From the NCBI GenBank assembly GCA_033063855.1, contig CP093831.1:17980001-18044000 (forward strand): a stretch of DNA of 64,000 bases, written 5' to 3'. This document shows positions 49,529 through 60,453 of this stretch, in pieces. Source of the DNA: Smittia aterrima. Lineage: Eukaryota > Arthropoda > Insecta > Diptera > Chironomidae. Each line of letters begins with the position of its first letter. Positions within the stretch are counted from its first letter, which is position 1. The notes below the pieces were generated by a model. That model had not been told where the DNA came from and searched no databases. It worked only from the letters and a program-made list of their open reading frames with translations. A program made the translations under genes and the position numbers.

Positions 49529-50958
49529 ATGGGAAGCGAGCAAGAGAAGAAAATTGCCGGCAGTTTTCGCTTTGCACTCAATCCACTTCTGTACTGGATT
49601 ACTCTAATTTATTTAATTACTCGGTAAGTGAAAACAGTGTTTACAAAATAAGCAACAATGAAGTTTACTCGTGAAAGGCCTTCTTATAAAAACGAGCGTC
49701 TAAACTCAATTGAAAGAACGAGAGACGAAATTATTAATAAACTTGAGTTGGTGACCTTTTTAGACATGCGCTATCTTCACTTGTTTTTCTTAATCGTTGT
49801 TCACTACACAAGATTCGTTTTATATTCATTGTCAAAATTGAAAATAATATTGACTCAATATTTTTATTGTTCAAAAAAAATTAATCGATAATTGGTCTGA
49901 CTAAAACGTAAATAAAAAATAATTGCAGCGCCATCCAATGGATTACGAATACAGAAAACTTCTGGTCAAACTTATGGATCAAGATTATTGATTTCTTTGG
50001 TATGCCAGCACATTCAACTTGTTACAAATTTAATTTGCAGTTAATGACTTTCAGATGATGATGAATACGTTGTGCAGGTATGTTGACCTTCAAATATTTT
50101 CATTTTCGATTATTTGATTGCTTTGATAGGTATGGGTTACTTCAGCTTACACAATCATCATTTATTGGGCTGTTGGCGCGCTTTTCATTGCCATGGACAT
50201 TACAAACAAGCCAAAGTTCTTCAGGAAATTCAAGACACAGCCAGAAGCTCATGTGCCCCTGGATAAAGTTTTGTTCTTAAAGGCATCGATGAGAGTTGTT
50301 TTTAATCAAGTCGTCGTGGGTATTCCTTTAACTTACGTGCTTCATATCGTCGGAAAGCACGTGGGGTTAAAGCCCTTAAGAGATGTATCGAGTTGTCATA
50401 AACTTATATTTGATCTTGCTCTGATGGGAATTGTGTACGAGTTTGGATTTTATTACTCTCACCGGCTTCTGCATCATCGATCGATTTACAAATATATTCA
50501 CAAAGTGCATCATGAATGGACTGCTCCAGTTTCTGTTATGGCAATTTACGCTCACCCGATTGGTAAGTCAATTTATTTTGAGTCTTAAATTATCTTATCA
50601 TTTTACAAAAATATTATCAGAACACATCTTAAGCAACTTAGCTCCTGTTATCATAAGCATCTTATCAGTTAATGCTTCGCTCTCTACAAGTTGGGTTTGG
50701 TTTACTGTAACCATCATATCAACTCTTGGTGACCACTCGGGCTATCACTTACCATTCCTTCACAGTCCGCAGTTCCACGACTACCATCATTTGAAGTTCA
50801 ACGAGTGTTATGGAGCAAATGGCTTCCTAGACCAATTTCATCAAACGAGAACAAAGTTCAATGAATCTGTTAATAATCTACGACACAGAACACTCTTCTC
50901 CTTGAAGTCAGCAAATGAGTTATTCCCAGATGAAGTTAACGAAATGAAAAAAAAATAA
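49529..50958 (+). CDS. FAH9: FAXDC2-like fatty acid hydroxylase family, with microexon
   Basis: Five exons (49529-49623, 49929-49999, 50055-50077, 50130-50562, 50621-50958) give 319 residues. Exon 3 is only 23 bases and is bounded by an intron found nowhere else in the array, between DDDEYVVQ and VWVTSAY. Boxes are HRLLH, HKVHH and HDYHH, with GDHSGYHLPFLHSPQ before the third. C-terminal sequence FNECYGANGFLDQFH matches FAXDC2-type proteins. A broken copy of its middle lies at 32880-33215. Expected endoplasmic reticulum oxidase; substrate unknown. Confidence 0.9.
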
Positions 50959-51929
50959 TTACAAAAGACGACATGATCAAAACAACAACCGATGGCTGTT
51001 AAACTAACATTAAAATAAACTGACTTCAGAGAAACCGGTAGAAATCCGTTTAAATAAAACTTAAGACGGGCAGCTTGTTCTTTTATTGTAAATTATTTCG
51101 TCAAACAATTGTTCTTCGCTACTTGTTGACATTTCGCGGCAGAAACTGTAAATCGGTTCCAGGTTTTGAAGCTTGACAAATCGATTTCGTAGTCTGAGAT
51201 CTTCTCTTTGAATTGAGAGTAATAGCAATAAAAGAGTGTTCGGTCATAACAAAATTAGATTTTCTAGAAGAAGATGCTTTCGATTAGATTTGAAAAACTT
51301 TTTTTACTCAACCAAATGAGCCTTATCTCTATACTAATCCATTAGCTTTGATTAATGCAGAACTAAGTCGTCGGCATTTGCTAAGCAAACTTCAGAATAA
51401 CAATTTGCTCACCCACAAACCGAAAAGCAATCAATATCGCTTTGGATAAAAGATTTATTTGTTCGCTCCGTACTTATCTTAAGGGAAAATTATCTCACAA
51501 TTTTCAAAGTCTGAGGTTTTATCACTACTTAAACTTCGCCCTTTACAGAACGTCTTGTCGATAAGTTACGACTTGTAAGCGTTTATGCAAATTTATAGCA
51601 GATGGTCAGTTGAATACTTATCATCGACAGCACAATGTGAGCTCGTTTGCATTGGACTTTCATGATTTTAACACCTTAAAGATAAAAGCAAAATATATTC
51701 CGGTCCAATTGTCAAGTTTCAATTAAATTTTTTGTAACGACCATCAAATTCACATCTCGTCACTAAAAATGTCAAGTTTATCTTCATCGGCGTAAAACCT
51801 TTTCACCAAACAAACGTCTTAAAATGTTTGATGACTTTATTCATTATAGAAGTTTGCGTTCAATCTTTGCTTCCTACTCATTTCACATTTAGCTTCGGGA
51901 CCGATAAAACGTCTAAGTCAATAACGAAA
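50959..51929. other. Intergenic FAH9-FAH10
   Basis: 971 bases. An open frame begins at 51828 and runs into FAH10 exon 1, but comparison with FAH8 places the true start at 51930. No other gene or relic was seen. Confidence 0.5.
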
Positions 51930-53099
51930 ATGAAAGTGAAAAGTCTCGCAAAAGTTTTAAGTTTCATCGATCCTCTCTTTTATTACATTATTGTGGTCTA
52001 TGGTTTGAGTCGGGTGTATCAAAGCGTTTACGATGTGGAGAGTGTTTGGCAAACATTCTGGGATCGACTTCAAGGATTTCTCGGTAAATTTGAGTTAGAG
52101 TGGAGTTTGTGGTTTGTTATTTATAAAAAGTTTTTGTAAAGGCGATGATCCTTTCAACTATTTCGTCCTCCTCCTGAACGCTTACTCAAACATTCTTTAC
52201 TGGACATTCGGCGGATCACTGATCCTGATGGAATATCTGAGCAAACCAAAAGATTTTAATAAATATAAGATCCAAAAAGATAAAAGTGCACTCAATGACA
52301 ATCGAAAGCTGCAAGAAGTAAAATTTTCCATTCTTTCGAGCGAAAACAATTTTGTTCAATTTTTCCAGGCAATTGCTGTCGTGCTGATAAACCAGCTTAT
52401 CGGATTGGCATCGTCATGGCTTATGTTTTCACGTGGAAATTTGATAGGCTTTACAATGTCACGCGAGCTGCCGAGTTTTTCGCGCGTAATCGTTGAACTA
52501 TTTGTTTGCATGATTGTACAAGAAGTTTTATTCTACTACACGCATCGACTGCTTCATTACAAAAAGATCTACAAGTACATTCACAAGCAACACCATGAAT
52601 TTACGGCGCCAATCTCAGTCGTTGCGATGTAACGAAGTGAAATGATTGAATTATTAAATAATTTTTCATAGAATTTCTTTGTTTGGCAGGTACAGCAACC
52701 CAGTAGAAAATCTTTTCAGCAACGTAATCCCCGTTGTCTGCGCCTTCCCGCTGCTGAAGTCACACATTCTGACAGCTCTACTGTGGATTACAATCGTGAT
52801 TGTGACGACGTTAAACGACCACTCTGGTCATCATCTCCCTTTCTTGCACAGTTCAGAGATTCACGATTATCATCACTCGACGTAAAATCTCTCTCGCTTG
52901 AATAAATATTTGAAAATCTGTTTAATATCTTTTCTCACTTAGATTTAATCTAAACTTCTCAATCTATGGAATCATGGACTTTCTACACAACACGCAAGGA
53001 AATTTTCCACAAACTGAAAACTTTCAGCATCACCAGACTCTATTCACAACAAAATCTGTTAGAGAAGTTTGTCAGGAGGAGAAGAAGAAGACAAAGTGA
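51930..53099 (+). CDS. FAH10: FAXDC2-like fatty acid hydroxylase family
   Basis: Five exons (51930-52083, 52142-52317, 52369-52628, 52690-52881, 52943-53099) give 312 residues. Boxes are HRLLH, HKQHH and HDYHH, with NDHSGHHLPFLHSSE as in FAH8. Intron 2 (52318-52368) is 51 bases, a multiple of three, and has no stop in frame. Keeping it would add 17 residues. The FAH8 alignment (SN/VIKVVLFNQ against QE/AIAVVLINQ) supports removal. The intron after VVAM is at the same place and phase as in inverted FAH11 and in no other array gene. An upstream in-frame ATG at 51828 is possible but unsupported by relatives. Confidence 0.9.
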
Positions 53100-54258
53100 T
53101 AAAATTTAAATCGTTTTAATGCACCATAAAATGTGACAAGTTAATTTAATTATAAAATTTACACTGTTTTGTGATATTTTCAAAATTGTTTATCGAATAT
53201 TCTTAGAACTCGTGATTGAAATCGAAATTGAGACTGAAACGAGAAACATTCTTTAAAGTTTCAATGAATATTTAAGTCAACTTGACTCTCAAGTTTCTAT
53301 CTTCGGAAATCGAAGACTCTACAATCCGTTTCAAGTTACAATTCTAAATTCTCGAAGGTTGATATCAAATTTCTTGACACCACATTCGATTTAACATAAT
53401 TCATAAAAGTTCTTGAAGCTAATGAAGAAAAAGAAAATCGTTCAATTCTAAAGCTCAGATCTAAATAAATTAAAACTTTCCAGATTTTAATCGTCAGAGC
53501 TAATTGAATTATTTGGTCAATTAAAACTTTTTGATAGCATTTGTCTAAAGTTTCTTTTTGCCCAATTTTGCATGAAACCTCTGTTGTTATGAGGTTTCCA
53601 TTTATTCTCTACACGACAGAAGCAAACGACACGTAAAAATTCTCAAGCTTTTAAAGCTCCATCATAATTTCAAGATTTGCATAATTTCTCGCTCGTTTAG
53701 GATTTAATTCAGGATTTTGATAAAATTACTGAACAAAGTTTTCATTTCTATGAAAACTTTCTTTAGAGTTTAATCAGAGGCGACTTATAATGAAACCTTT
53801 TGGCTTCATCGACCCTCTGCCTGTCAATGTCGTGTTAATTTTCGGATAATCCGAGGCTTATCCAATCATTTTAGCTAAGCTGTCGTGAAGAAAACTTACG
53901 CTGAAATAAAAGCTTTAAATAACTAAATATTATCGTCGATTGCTGTGATATCTGATGTTTGCTTAGGAAAATTGTTTTCTTGCCTTCGACATCACAATCT
54001 TGTGAAACTTTGCAAAGTTTCGAATTTCGTGTGTAAAACTATTTTACAACTTCGTCCAGGATTTTCTGTAATTAAGTTGATAGATTGAATGATTTACAAC
54101 ACGCATGAAGCAGCTTCAAGTCAGTTCATGACGTTTCGGACATTTCAAATTAAAATCAGAAAGGATCGAAATAAAAATAAAAATCTGTATACTTTTTTTT
54201 GCAGGTACAACAAAATTTTATTCACATCATCGAAAATTAATTGAAATATTTTGCGTTC
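53100..54258. other. Convergent intergenic FAH10-FAH11
   Basis: 1.16 kb between two genes whose ends face each other. It holds both 3' flanks; a reverse-strand AATAAA for FAH11 is at 54217-54222. No gene or hydroxylase relic was recognised. Confidence 0.55.
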
Positions 54259-55429
54259 TCAGTCGGTTTTTGTCACATCCGGGAATCGTTCCCTGGCTGA
54301 TTGAAGAGAGAACAGAACTCGGTGTCGTGAATTGTTAATTGTTTTGCGGAAAAGCGTGTCCGTGTTATGAAGTCTATCGAGAAGTCCTAGTTTGCCATAG
54401 CATTCGACGAACCTGAAAACGAGAGTTTGTTTAACATTCGAATTAATGTCAAACATGATAAATACTTCAAGTGATGAAAATCGTGAAATTCTGACGAATG
54501 ACTGAACGGAAGATGATAACCGGAGTGATTATTCAACGTCGTTAAAGTCGCAATCATAAGCCACAACCAAGTGACACTCGTGTGGCTTTGCATAATAATT
54601 GAACCTCCAGCTACTGGTAAAAGATTGCTCATGAGGTGTTCAAGAGGATGACAATAACTGTTATTAAAAGGATTAAAATTAATTGCTATCAGCATTAAAA
54701 CTTTTCGCAACTCACGTTGCTGTTATGGCGATTGGACTCTGCCAAAGGTGATGTTGTTTGTGAATGTGTTTGTACAGGAAACTATAATGACAAAGTCGGT
54801 GCGAATAGTAGAAGCCAATCTCGTCAACAAGTATACAAACAGCGAGATCAACAATGACTCGCGGAAAACTTGGAACTTCACGAAAATCTTCAGGAAATCC
54901 TTTAAGTCCTTTCAAGAGATATCCAACGTAAGCCAACGGTATCCCAACGAATACTTGATTGAAGAGAATAGTCTTAATAGCGTCAATTAAACTTTTCTTA
55001 TCAACTGGGTCGTTTGTGTGTGGCTGAACTTTGTACTTTCTGAGTGATCGCGGACTAAGTGTCAGGTCCATGAGCGTGAATATTCCGCCGAAAATCCAAT
55101 AAACGGCGAATGAAAAAACTGTCGTCCCGACAACATAAACATTAAAGTGATTTTCGCCTGTAAGATCAATAACCCGATTCCAATTATTTTCCCAAAAGTT
55201 TCCAGTTCCACCAATCCATTGAAATATTCTGAAATTTTTGCGTTTTTATTTTTCAAAGTTTTAATTGTTATTTTAACACTTCTCACCGGCTGATTACGTA
55301 GACGATAATCACCAAGAAAAACAAAGGATTAATAACAAGCTTTCGATCAACGAGAGAAGGTGATTTGGAGTGATAAACTTCGTCGATGTATTTGTTTATA
55401 TTTTTATTATTTTTGAGTTTATTCATCAT
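54259..55429 (-). CDS. FAH11: FAXDC2-like fatty acid hydroxylase family, inverted
   Basis: Four exons on the minus strand (55429-55287, 55228-54716, 54657-54466, 54412-54259) give 333 residues. It is the only array member in this orientation. Boxes are HRLCH, HKQHH and HDFHH, with NNHSGYHLPFSHSSE before the third. The usual Asp before His in that motif is Asn here. The tail FVECYGKLGLLDRLHNTD is of FAXDC2 type. Exon 3 is 192 bases, the same as exon 4 of FAH10, and the intron before it (TAT/YCHPLEH) is shared only with FAH10, which suggests common descent followed by inversion. The start has two ATG codons in a row; the first is used. Confidence 0.9.
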
Positions 55430-56139
55430 TTCCTGGCGTAAATATGTTTTTGGTTAATGTAACAACATTCAAGTACACGACCGATTAGAAACAATCTGAA
55501 TTAACTATCAAAATAAACTTCCTATAACCAAGAAATCGTTTTTAAAGATCCGAAAAACAAAAATTTGTGTCACTCTCTTTGTGATTCAAAAAGTTAACTA
55601 AAACATCAACACAATGTTGATCATTGAAAGCTTTTGGAAAACCGGTTTCACTTGTAAAATTGTTTTAATAATTTTGATACATTCAGGATCAAACTTCTAA
55701 CTTTGCGGCAAAACTGTTGCCCTACAAAAGGTAATTGAAACATTTCTTCTTGGAAAAGCTCAATCGATACATTAATTCAAATATTTACAAACAAGATGAA
55801 AGTTTTTCTGAAATCAAATGAAGCTTTCGGCCAATGTTTCAAGCTTGCATTACTGAACGCAAATTTTATAATTCCAGAGTACGTTCAACGTACTAAAAAG
55901 CGCTGAAAAGTGCTTTGTTAAGCTTTACCAACTTGGATTTGCAAAAATTCCGAATTTCGAAATGCAACAATAGATTAATTTCTGGTGAAACTCCAAAGTC
56001 GTGATAGTGGATTCTGCTCGAAAGTGTTGCGTTGGTCAATCTCCATTTTGACTTGGTGGAAAGTGTCTGTTGTGGGCTGATAAAATTTGGAGTGAAATTT
56101 AGAATTTGAACAAAGAAAGTGAAAATCCAGACAAAAGTT
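55430..56139. other. Divergent intergenic FAH11-AMMECR1
   Basis: 710 bases between two start codons facing away from each other. Promoters of both genes should lie here. AT-rich, with no other feature recognised. Confidence 0.5.
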
Positions 56140-57038
56140 ATGGCGAGCAGAAAATTCTTTTCGCTTCAAAATGGACATTCGTCCAATCAACAAGAGCAAC
56201 TCTCCAATGGTAACGGCCTTAACGGTTTCGCAGAGGAAGAGAAAGTTGCTATTCCTGAAATGTGCTTCTTCTGCTTTGACGTACTTCACAAGGAGCTGCA
56301 CGGGCTCGAGCGTCATGTAGAGCCAAACCATTTGGGTATCTCCAACAATGCTTTGTAAGACGAACGATTAAGAAAAATTGAATAAATTCGATTGATTTTC
56401 TCGCAGCCCACTCTTTGTGACATGGAAAATTGGACGGGATCAGCGATTACGCGGGTGCATCGGCACTTTCTCTGAGTTAAATTTGCACTCAGGATTGAAG
56501 GAATATGCATTAACTAGCGCTTTGAAAGATTCACGCTTCGATCCGATCTCTCGCGAAGAGCTTCCTCGCTTGACTGTCTCAGTTTCCATCTTGAAAGTAA
56601 GAAAACATTAAAGAAGAAGTGAAGTGTTTTTGTTAATAGAATGAATTGTTTTTTTAGGGATTTGAGGAGGCACGAGACTTCATGGATTGGACTTTGGGAG
56701 TTCACGGAATTCGTATTGAATTTTTGAATGAAAGAGGATCCAAACGATCCGCTACATACCTTCCAGCTGTAGCAACCGAGCAAGGTAGTAAACAACTTTA
56801 TCTCATCTTCAATAGTTTTATTAATCTCTGAATGCTTCAAGGATGGGACCAAATCCAAACAATTGACTCGTTGTTGCGCAAAGGCGGCTATCGCGGCCAA
56901 ATCACCGCTGCCACCCGTAACGGAATCAAACTGATTCGTTACACATCACAGGAGATTCACATGACTTATCCTCAATACATGGAATATCGTGATCGCTACC
57001 ACTCGGCAGGCATCATAACTTGCCGTCTTCAATGCTAA
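56140..57038 (+). CDS. AMMECR1: AMMECR1 family protein
   Basis: Four exons (56140-56354, 56407-56596, 56658-56784, 56842-57038) give 242 residues. The N-terminus has a poorly conserved lead (about 1-40), followed by PEMCFFCFDVLHKEL. The family signature LRGCIGTF is at about residue 84-91. Further conserved blocks are YALTSALKDSRFDPIS, GVHGIRIEF, TYLPAVATEQGWDQIQTID and YRDRY near the end. AMMECR1 is a very widely conserved eukaryotic and archaeal protein named after a human syndrome region; its biochemical role is still unclear. Intron borders are all GT-AG. An AATAAA at 57245-57250 probably ends the transcript. Confidence 0.94.
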
Positions 57039-59092
57039 CAAATGCGATTTCTAAAGGCAATGATTGTGATCGTGATTCATTTTCAAATTCATCGGATTCA
57101 AATATCTTTGCTCCTAGTTCTCATATAAGATTTGCAATTTTTATAGTTCGTAATTGCCTTTAACTTTAATTGAATCCTTTGATAAATCTCTCGCAATTTC
57201 GAATGAGCTTTCAATCTAATAATAATTGCTAAGCACGTTTGTTCAATAAAGAACTAACGAAAAAATTCTAAACCTACAATATGCTTAACGATTACTTTGG
57301 ATTTGAACCAACAGAAGCCTCAGCGAAAGCTTATTTTAATTAATTCACACTTTTCGATCTCCAAGCAGTCTCGCAGAATTTTTTTTTCTTTTAACAATTC
57401 TTTTGAAGAGACTCTTGAGTTTCTAACTTGTTTGGTGATGAATTTCATTTTCGTGAGAAGTTTATTAACTGTTTCGTTCCCTCTTCTAACTAATTGCCAT
57501 CAACAGATTGATTTTTTTATCCTGAGAACGAAGAACAACTTCATAAAACTAACTTTTAAGAAATATTTCATATCTGTCTTTTTTTTGCTGCAGGTGTCTT
57601 GGGTCGTTGAATTTGATTTTTTTTTTGTTGAATTCTCAAATGAGCCCAGATTTTTAAATATTTTTTGCTGCCGCTGAGAATGTAAATTTTTTCTTTTCAC
57701 GACGATCTTAGACAATACTTGAGTCGTTGGCACATTTTATGCATCAACTCTCCTTCTTGTCGAACCACTCTTAACTATTCGTGAATCCGATGAACTCCGA
57801 AGCGAGAGATATTTATCTTGATTAGTAGAGATTAACCGAATTAACACAAAAAATATTATTGACGGATCGTTTGATTGGCTTTCGTCTTCTCAAAAATTTC
57901 TCGTCCAATTGATGACTATTGGCGATTGAAATCAAATTTGCAATTCAAAACTTTTGAATGATCGAAATAGTTGCAGATAAAATGTGATTGATTGTTTCAC
58001 TGCCAGGTGTGATCAAACAAGCTCGAATGGTTCACTGTCTGAGATTTGCATGGAGTGGAATCACAAGTTTGATCAAAATAAATTACTAAGAAATATCTAA
58101 CTGTGCTAAAAATTTCATTAAAGTAAGCAGCAAAGAAACCATTTTAGAATTCGCTGAATGAGGTTTAAAAATTAATTAATGAAGTAAAGAAGCCTGCAAA
58201 GGTGAACAGAATATTTTTCGAGAAATAAAGAAATTAATTGTTTGCAGAGAGCGAAAAACAAAATTGTGTTTGATATTTATTCTCAAGGCACACTCCCTGC
58301 ACCTAAATAATATTCTTATTATGACACCAGCTTAACTTGTCAAATTGAATTCGTCGTGCGACTGAATCGAAGAAACTTCTTGTGTATCTTTTAATCTTCG
58401 ATGACTCATCTTCGAGCGTTTATCGACTTGACAACCTTAAACCTCATCAAAACTGCATTATGTTTGCTCAATCATCGATAAGTGGAAAAGATTTCTTTGT
58501 ATCTTCCGGTCGAAAACATTTCTCACGTGAAGCGATGCCATCGATTCTTTTAAGACGAAAACATTTTGGAGACAGATTTTTTTTGTCACGAATTTCGATG
58601 CAAAAAAAAGTCGAATGGACTCGGAAGGTCATCAAACTTCTTCTGATGGCGATGATCGCGAAAATCTTTTAGCATTTTTTTTATTTCTTTTCGACGAAAA
58701 TGTTTCCCGGTGCGGAGAAACCAGTCGCGATGCTTCTTCCTCCTACGAATTTTGTTGACCATTTCCGATTCACCGCGTGATTTTTAGACACGACAATCTC
58801 AAGAATAAATCAAAGTTTTATTTTTCTTTTCAGTTCATATGATAAAACTTTGTTTGCTTAAATCGAAGGTGAATTACTGGCTTGAGACGTTAAACTCGTG
58901 AGATACTTTCAGGAAAAATGCGCCATACTTAATTACAATTTATCTGTGAATAAAATCTCTGGCCTTAAAATAATTGTGTGATCTTAATCTAAGTACGCGA
59001 GTGAATTATAAAACATGCTCGATAAGAATAATCGAAAATATAAACTATTCAAGCGAGACGCCTGACAGTCAAGTTGAGTTATAAAAATTCAT
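57039..59092. other. Intergenic AMMECR1 to CAP gene 3
   Basis: 2 kb with the AMMECR1 3' flank at the left and the CAP gene 3 3' flank at the right. A 126-codon plus-strand frame at 57297-57677 is Phe-rich, driven by T runs, and lacks a known domain. No gene called. Confidence 0.5.
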
Positions 59093-60453
59093 CTAATAAA
59101 TCTGATTGGGATCGATTGGCTCGTTAACACTACAGAGAGCAGGGTAGTTAGGATTCTTTCCTTGTCGGCAGCCTGTCGCTGGCAGACCGCAACTGTAAAT
59201 TCTGTAGCCTTTGATGTTTCCTGATGAATAATTGCAGGCGAAGAGTCCAGTTTTGTAGTTATTCGTGTAGCGAGCGAAGGCGCAGCCGACGTGAGTTGCA
59301 CGATCATAAGCCATTTGAGTGAAGTGTCCAATGTCGTGACTAGTTTTTTTTTGGAAGAAATAAATCAAGTCTCTGGTGAATCAATTTTTCAGGGATCAAC
59401 TTACATGTTCCATCCGCAGCAGCGATTAATTGTTGATTGATCTGTTAATTCGTATTCATTGAACCAAATGAGCATGCTGTTGACCATCAAAGAAGTGACA
59501 TCTTCGAATCCCCAAGATTGTCCACGCCAAGCCAGATTTTGTCCAGCGAACCTGTATTGCCCTATAAGATTAGAGAAAAAGCTTAGTTTAAGCTTATATG
59601 GAAATCGCCAACACGAGCCGTCCTATCAAACTTTGAAACTCTCAAAGAATTTCTTCTTTATCATCAAATAATTTTCATTTTTTGGCGATTAGATTTAACT
59701 TATGCTAATTCTAACATCCTTTGAATTCGTTATTCGTCTCGAAATCAAAGGGAACGACGGCACGTGAGGCTCACGAATTTTAGAATCTCGAACGAAAAGA
59801 AACTTACAAGTGTTGCGGCAAGAGTCTGCGTGGCAAGAGAAGAGACATCGAGATTAGTTTTTAAACGAAAAAGGCCACCAAAATTTTTTCTTTCTTACCG
59901 TGTTTCATTTGACACTGCAGCACGTTCAGTGTCGCGAGATATGCCAACTCGTCGCTCCATTGCTATATCGAACCGAAGAGAGAGAAGATGATTGAATATT
60001 TGGGTTTGTCTCATTCATAAATGATCGATTTCCCTCGGTCAACTCGTGGGAAACTTACCATAGTTGCCATACGATTAGCACTGCAATAGCCTCGAACACC
60101 ACCCGATGCAATTTTATTTCTAAACGCCGGAATTCTCATTATTTTACATTCAGTTTTGGATTGTTTGCTTGACTAATATTCACCTTAGGAAGTTGTGTGT
60201 GTTGAGAATCGTTTGCTTTTGATCTCGGGATAAGCGAATTAAGTGACGATCGGCAGGGCAAGTGAAGCTAAACAACTGTTGGATCGAAAGTCAATATTGA
60301 TTTCTATATTCACAGTTTTTAATTTAAACTTACACCTGAGTGTCCACAAGCGATATGCGAACTTCCTCGACATAAACTACTGTCGCAATAATTCTGAGCA
60401 TTGACAGCAATAAAACTCATCAAAGCGACGAAAAATAATTGAATTGACTTCAT
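59093..60453 (-). CDS. Secreted CAP-superfamily protein, antigen-5-like (CAP gene 3)
   Basis: Seven exons on the minus strand (60453-60334, 60275-60184, 60119-60059, 59962-59899, 59825-59808, 59561-59405, 59339-59093) give 252 residues. A signal peptide (MKSIQLFFVALMSFIAVNA) is followed by NYC..LC.GSSHIACGHSG. The CAP domain has LNTHNFLRNKIASG, then QWSDELAYLA, HDSCRNT, FAGQNLAW, and a canonical GHFTQMAYDRATHVGC with LFACNYSSGNIKGY. Exon 5 is only 18 bases. For exon 2 the acceptor ending at 60276 was chosen, because it alone keeps the frame into FTCPADRH. Three introns match positions in CAP genes 1 and 2; three more are only here. It keeps the usual CAP core residues better than the tandem pair. 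Confidence 0.88.

Noticed and set aside
51828..51929. N-terminal extension of FAH10 from an upstream in-frame ATG
   Set aside because: FAH8, its closest relative, starts at the position of the 51930 ATG, and the extension has no counterpart in any array member.
57297..57677. 126-codon plus-strand frame after AMMECR1
   Set aside because: Phe-rich composition results from T runs; its start is not an ATG in good context and no motif is recognised. It lies in the AMMECR1 3' flank.
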